Source: JAWXUT01 sp044426075
GTDB lineage: Bacteria > Bacillota > Clostridia > Christensenellales > DTU072
Direction of reading: 5' to 3'
NCBI GenBank assembly: GCA_044426075.1
Contig: JAWXUT010000065.1
Location: 1 to 9,923 of the forward strand
DNA length: 9,923 bases
Program-made: the position numbers and the translations under genes
In this document: piece by piece, positions 7,711 through 9,923 of the stretch
Position numbering within the stretch: position 1 is the stretch's first letter
How the letters are laid out: every line of letters begins with the position of its first letter
Notes under the pieces: model-generated
The model's database searches: none
Told to the model about the DNA's origin: nothing
The model's input: only the letters and a program-made list of their open reading frames with translations

Positions 7711-9105
7711 TCAAGACAAAGTTTCAGTTGTCACAATCTCGCTTTCGGCAGTTTTCAATTCGCTTAAAACTTTTTTCATTACAAAAATAACAACAACCAA
7801 TGATATTACATCTGCAATAGGTGCTGAGTAAAGTACAGCTATTAATCCATTATAGTATGGAAGGATGAGAATTAGTGGTACTAGCAAAACGAAATCACGA
7901 AGCAATGACATTCCCAAAGATAACACAGGTTTTCCAAGTGCTTGCAAGAAAATGCTAGATGCTTTTTGAACGCAACATAAAATAATTGTTGATAAGAAAA
8001 TTCTAAAAACGATAATTGCAAATTCATTATACAAATCACTTTCGCTACCGAAAATAGAGATTACTTGTACAGGGAAACATTCAAAAGCAATCATAGCAAG
8101 CACGCCGACAACAAGTTCAGCAATAATTATTTTTTTATAAAGTTCTCGTACACGAGCAAATTTACCAACACCATAGTTAAAGCCAATAATTGGTTGTGAT
8201 CCAACCGAAATGCCAACGACTATGGAAACAACTATTTGGAACACCTTCATTACGATGCCTATAACAGCAAGTGGAATATCTGAACCATATTTAGTATCTG
8301 CGCCATATATAACCATAACATTGTTTAAAGCAACCACAATAAGCACGATTGAAAATTGTGTCAAGAAACTTGTTATACCAAGTGGCAAGGTTTTCTTTAA
8401 AATTGTACCGCTGAGTTTAAAACTACTTTTTGAAAGTTTGAAAGATTTTGTGTTTCTAAGATAAAGCAGTGCAAGAACAGCTGTAGCAATTTGTCCAAAA
8501 ACTGTTGCAAGAGCCGCGCCCATCATTCCCCAATTGAATACAAAGATAAAAAGAGGATCTAAAATCACATTAAAAAGACAACCAATCAGCATGGTCTTCA
8601 TGGAAACTTGTGGACTACCATCTGCTCTAATAATAGAGTTTAGCGTTGTGCCAACGGTGTAAAAAGGGAAGCCAATAAGCAAGTAATTAAAATACTCTTG
8701 CGCATAAGCCAAGTTTGCCTCTGTTGCACCAAATATTCCCAGTAATTGATCTCTAAACAGTGCAAACAGAGCAGTGAGTATTAATCCCGATAAAATCGAA
8801 AGCAAAAGTGCGTTTCCAACACCCTTATGGGAACTTTCCGTATCATTTTTGCCTGAACAAAGACTTAAAAAAGCAGCAGCTCCGTCACCAAGCATTAAAG
8901 AAGCGGAAAAAACGAGCATCGTCATTGGGAATACAACGTTGGTTGCACCGTTGGCGATATAACCAATACCATTCCCGATAAAAATTTGGTCTACGATGCT
9001 ATAAAGCGATGCGACCAGTAAAGACAATGTGCAGGGAACGCTAAATTTAAGCATCAATTTTGTGATTTTTTCAGTGACTAAATAGTTATTTGTTGTTTTT
9101 GTCAT
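7711..9105 (-). CDS. MATE family multidrug efflux transporter, MepA-like (464 aa)
   Basis: An inner-membrane exporter that would move drugs or other cationic compounds out of the cell using an ion gradient (family knowledge). The start is ATG 9105 with GGAGGG (9111-9116) at 5 nt spacing; the stop is TGA at 7711. The length matches MATE proteins (~440-470 aa), and the hydrophobic pattern fits 12 helices in two halves. Diagnostic stretches are 'PCTLSLLVASLYSIVDQIFIG' (helix 1 with the conserved VD), 'RADGSPQVSM' and 'NVILDPLFIFVFNWGMMGAA' near residues 165-205, and the second-half 'GSQPIIGFNYGVGK'. The last of these is characteristic of the MepA/DinF-like branch. The last ~20 residues are a charged cytoplasmic tail. 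It lies downstream of marR and the ABC-gene remnant, with a 130-bp gap holding a possible promoter and dyad. The protein looks intact. The substrate cannot be read from the sequence. Confidence 0.92.
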   Translation of the reverse strand: MTKTTNNYLVTEKITKLMLKFSVPCTLSLLVASLYSIVDQIFIGNGIGYIANGATNVVFPMTMLVFSASLMLGDGAAAFLSLCSGKNDTESSHKGVGNALLLSILSGLILTALFALFRDQLLGIFGATEANLAYAQEYFNYLLIGFPFYTVGTTLNSIIRADGSPQVSMKTMLIGCLFNVILDPLFIFVFNWGMMGAALATVFGQIATAVLALLYLRNTKSFKLSKSSFKLSGTILKKTLPLGITSFLTQFSIVLIVVALNNVMVIYGADTKYGSDIPLAVIGIVMKVFQIVVSIVVGISVGSQPIIGFNYGVGKFARVRELYKKIIIAELVVGVLAMIAFECFPVQVISIFGSESDLYNEFAIIVFRIFLSTIILCCVQKASSIFLQALGKPVLSLGMSLLRDFVLLVPLILILPYYNGLIAVLYSAPIADVISLVVVIFVMKKVLSELKTAESEIVTTETLS

Positions 9106-9110
9106 AACAA

Positions 9111-9116
9111 CCCTCC
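9111..9116 (-). promoter_or_regulatory. Ribosome binding site of the MATE gene
   Basis: The minus strand reads AGGAGGG, then TTGTT, then ATG (9105). This close, strong site fixes the start. Confidence 0.75.
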
Positions 9117-9136
9117 TAAATTAAATTTGATTACTT

Positions 9137-9162
9137 TTGTGTGAAAAACAAGTATCACACAA
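9137..9162. promoter_or_regulatory. Dyad symmetry, candidate operator in front of the MATE gene
   Basis: TTGTGTGA (9137-9144) and TCACACAA (9155-9162) are perfect 8-bp inverted arms around 10 bp. The dyad abuts the proposed -10 box and covers the expected transcription start, the usual place for a repressor site. The adjacent MarR protein is an obvious candidate ligand, but that link is inference. As RNA it would be only a short, weak hairpin. Confidence 0.4.
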
Positions 9163-9191
9163 TGCTACCACTTAATATTGTTTTTTATCAA
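9162..9191 (-). promoter_or_regulatory. Possible promoter of the MATE gene
   Basis: On the minus strand TTGATA (9191-9186, 5/6 to the -35 consensus) and TAGCAT (9167-9162, 4/6 to the -10 consensus) are 18 nt apart. The start of transcription would be near 9155. The -10 match is modest, so the MATE gene could also be transcribed only from the marR promoter outside the window. Confidence 0.35.
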
Positions 9192-9235
9192 TATTACATT
9201 ACTATACGCTATAACTTTTAATATAATTTGTAGAA

Positions 9236-9479
9236 TTAATTATTATAAAATTGAGCGTTATACAACTCAGAATAAAAACCTTTTTTAGCCAGTAGTTCAT
9301 TGTGCAACCCTGCTATATATAGCACTCATTGAATCTGTTTCTGCTTGTACTAATAATGTAATTTCTGCCATATAATCTGGTAACAATAAATCAAGATAAG
9401 TTTGACATAATGTAAATATTAAAATAACAAAAATAAGTATGACTTCAACGTAAGTACAGTTTTTTAATATTTTAATCAT
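9236..9479 (-). pseudogene. Collapsed ABC exporter genes: N-terminus of one fused out of frame to the C-terminus of an ABC ATPase
   Basis: From ATG 9479 the frame gives 60 residues and stops at TGA 9297. It starts 'MIKILKNCTYVEVILIFVIL', has one membrane segment (residues ~11-32), and continues 'YLDLLLPDYMAEITLLVQ', the usual beginning of the first half of a heterodimeric ABC multidrug exporter (~570-600 aa when whole). In another frame, 9310-9236 reads 'GLHNELLAKKGFYSELYNAQF' (first 20: GLHNELLAKKGFYSELYNAQ) before a TAA. This resembles the GTHxELL...YxxLYxxQF tail that ends most such ATPases. Membrane domain, Walker A, signature motif and Walker B are all absent, so neither piece can function. 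The start overlaps the marR stop by 8 nt (9472-9479), as expected for a translationally coupled marR-ABC operon. The junction lies at about 9305-9325. Known marR-ABC-ABC operons suggest that both genes were joined by one deletion of several kb, but a single gene losing its middle is also possible. Confidence 0.7.
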
Positions 9480-9923
9480 CTATTCCTTCCTCATCAAATA
9501 TCGAATTGTCTTGCATAATAACTTTTATCTTATTCATGTCCTCAAAATGACGCTCTATACTTTCTAATCCCAATTCATCCAACAGCCTTTCAGCCTTCAA
9601 ACGAAGGTTTTCTTTTATATTCGCACATACCATTTCACCTTTTTCAGTAAGTGAAATAAGTACTGCACGAGCATCCTCCTTTGAATTGCGTTTCTCTACC
9701 AATCCCTTAGCTATCATTTTTTTCAACAAAATTGCCATACGGGCTGAACTAATTTTCAATGCACCACAAATATCCTTGGATATAACAGCTCCTTGCTTAT
9801 CATGCAAATAATTCAATGCCCCAAATATACCATGTTCGTTTTTACTTATTTCGTCAAAAACTTCCTGCGGCTTATTTCGCTCTAACAATTCTACCAAATA
9901 ATCAATTTGTTCATTTTTATTCA
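9472..9923 (-). CDS. MarR family transcriptional regulator (first base of the start codon outside the window)
   Basis: A DNA-binding repressor of the winged-helix MarR family, acting as a dimer and usually released by a small ligand (family knowledge). The frame extends upstream of the TTG at 9897 through NKNEQIDYL to the last two bases of the window, which read TG. An A just outside would make ATG, giving a protein of 150 residues, the normal MarR length, so I take 9924 as the real start. Numbered from there, the recognition-helix region 'SKDICGALKISSARMAILLKKM' starts at ~49 (stated here only as a landmark: SKDICGALKISS). The wing has the typical DxR (D84, R86) followed by 'AVLISLTEKG'. Helices at both ends would form the dimer interface. 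It ends with TAA at 9472, overlapping the ABC remnant's ATG. It probably controls the efflux genes that follow it. Confidence 0.88.
   Translation of the reverse strand, partial: NKNEQIDYLVELLERNKPQEVFDEISKNEHGIFGALNYLHDKQGAVISKDICGALKISSARMAILLKKMIAKGLVEKRNSKEDARAVLISLTEKGEMVCANIKENLRLKAERLLDELGLESIERHFEDMNKIKVIMQDNSIFDEEGIDD

Noticed and set aside
7610..7831. Plus-strand 73-codon frame across the MATE 3' end
   Set aside because: It overlaps the MATE gene on the other strand, has no ribosome binding site, and its composition is that of antisense to a membrane protein.

Overview
The window looks like a low-GC Gram-positive genome, most likely a gut-type Clostridia/Firmicutes. The reasons are the AT-rich spacers, strong GGAGGG ribosome binding sites, a MepA-like MATE exporter beside a MarR regulator and ABC-exporter remnants, and a giant secreted protein built from beta-helix, YDG/MBG-like and InlB-B-like repeats. 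Taxonomy is inferred from style, not from a marker gene. All recognised genes lie on the minus strand.

Region 1 (1-6641): one very long surface-protein reading frame enters from a promoter and ribosome binding site near 6641-6558, starts at 6557 and runs off the left edge. It has a signal peptide, a Gly-rich beta-helix, two diverged tandem copies of a ~700-residue module, four InlB-B-like repeats, and an acidic 17-residue tandem repeat cut by the edge. I read the frame line by line. A single TAA at 5907-5909 is the only stop in about 2185 codons. It sits where neighbouring helix rungs have Tyr or Asn, so the gene is split into a 216-residue N-terminal piece and a downstream frame of at least 1968 codons.

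Region 2 (6642-7559): about 0.9 kb without a recognisable gene, but dense in repeats. It holds a C8 tract, a ~90-bp tandem duplication, five copies of a short GTAGGG...CGCATCC element in both orientations, two hairpins followed by T-runs, and a 20-bp inverted repeat spanning 7128-7549. It resembles accumulated miniature repeat elements.

Region 3 (7560-9923): a drug-efflux locus. A MarR regulator (its first codon is cut by one base at the right edge) overlaps by 8 nt the start of an ABC exporter gene. That gene breaks off after about 55-60 residues and is followed, in another frame, by the last ~20 residues of an ABC ATPase. This is what remains if a marR-ABC-ABC operon lost most of both transporter genes. 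An intact 464-residue MATE exporter follows, with its own possible promoter, ribosome binding site and an 8+8 bp dyad placed like an operator. The MATE may now be the only functional efflux gene left under the MarR regulator, but that is inference.
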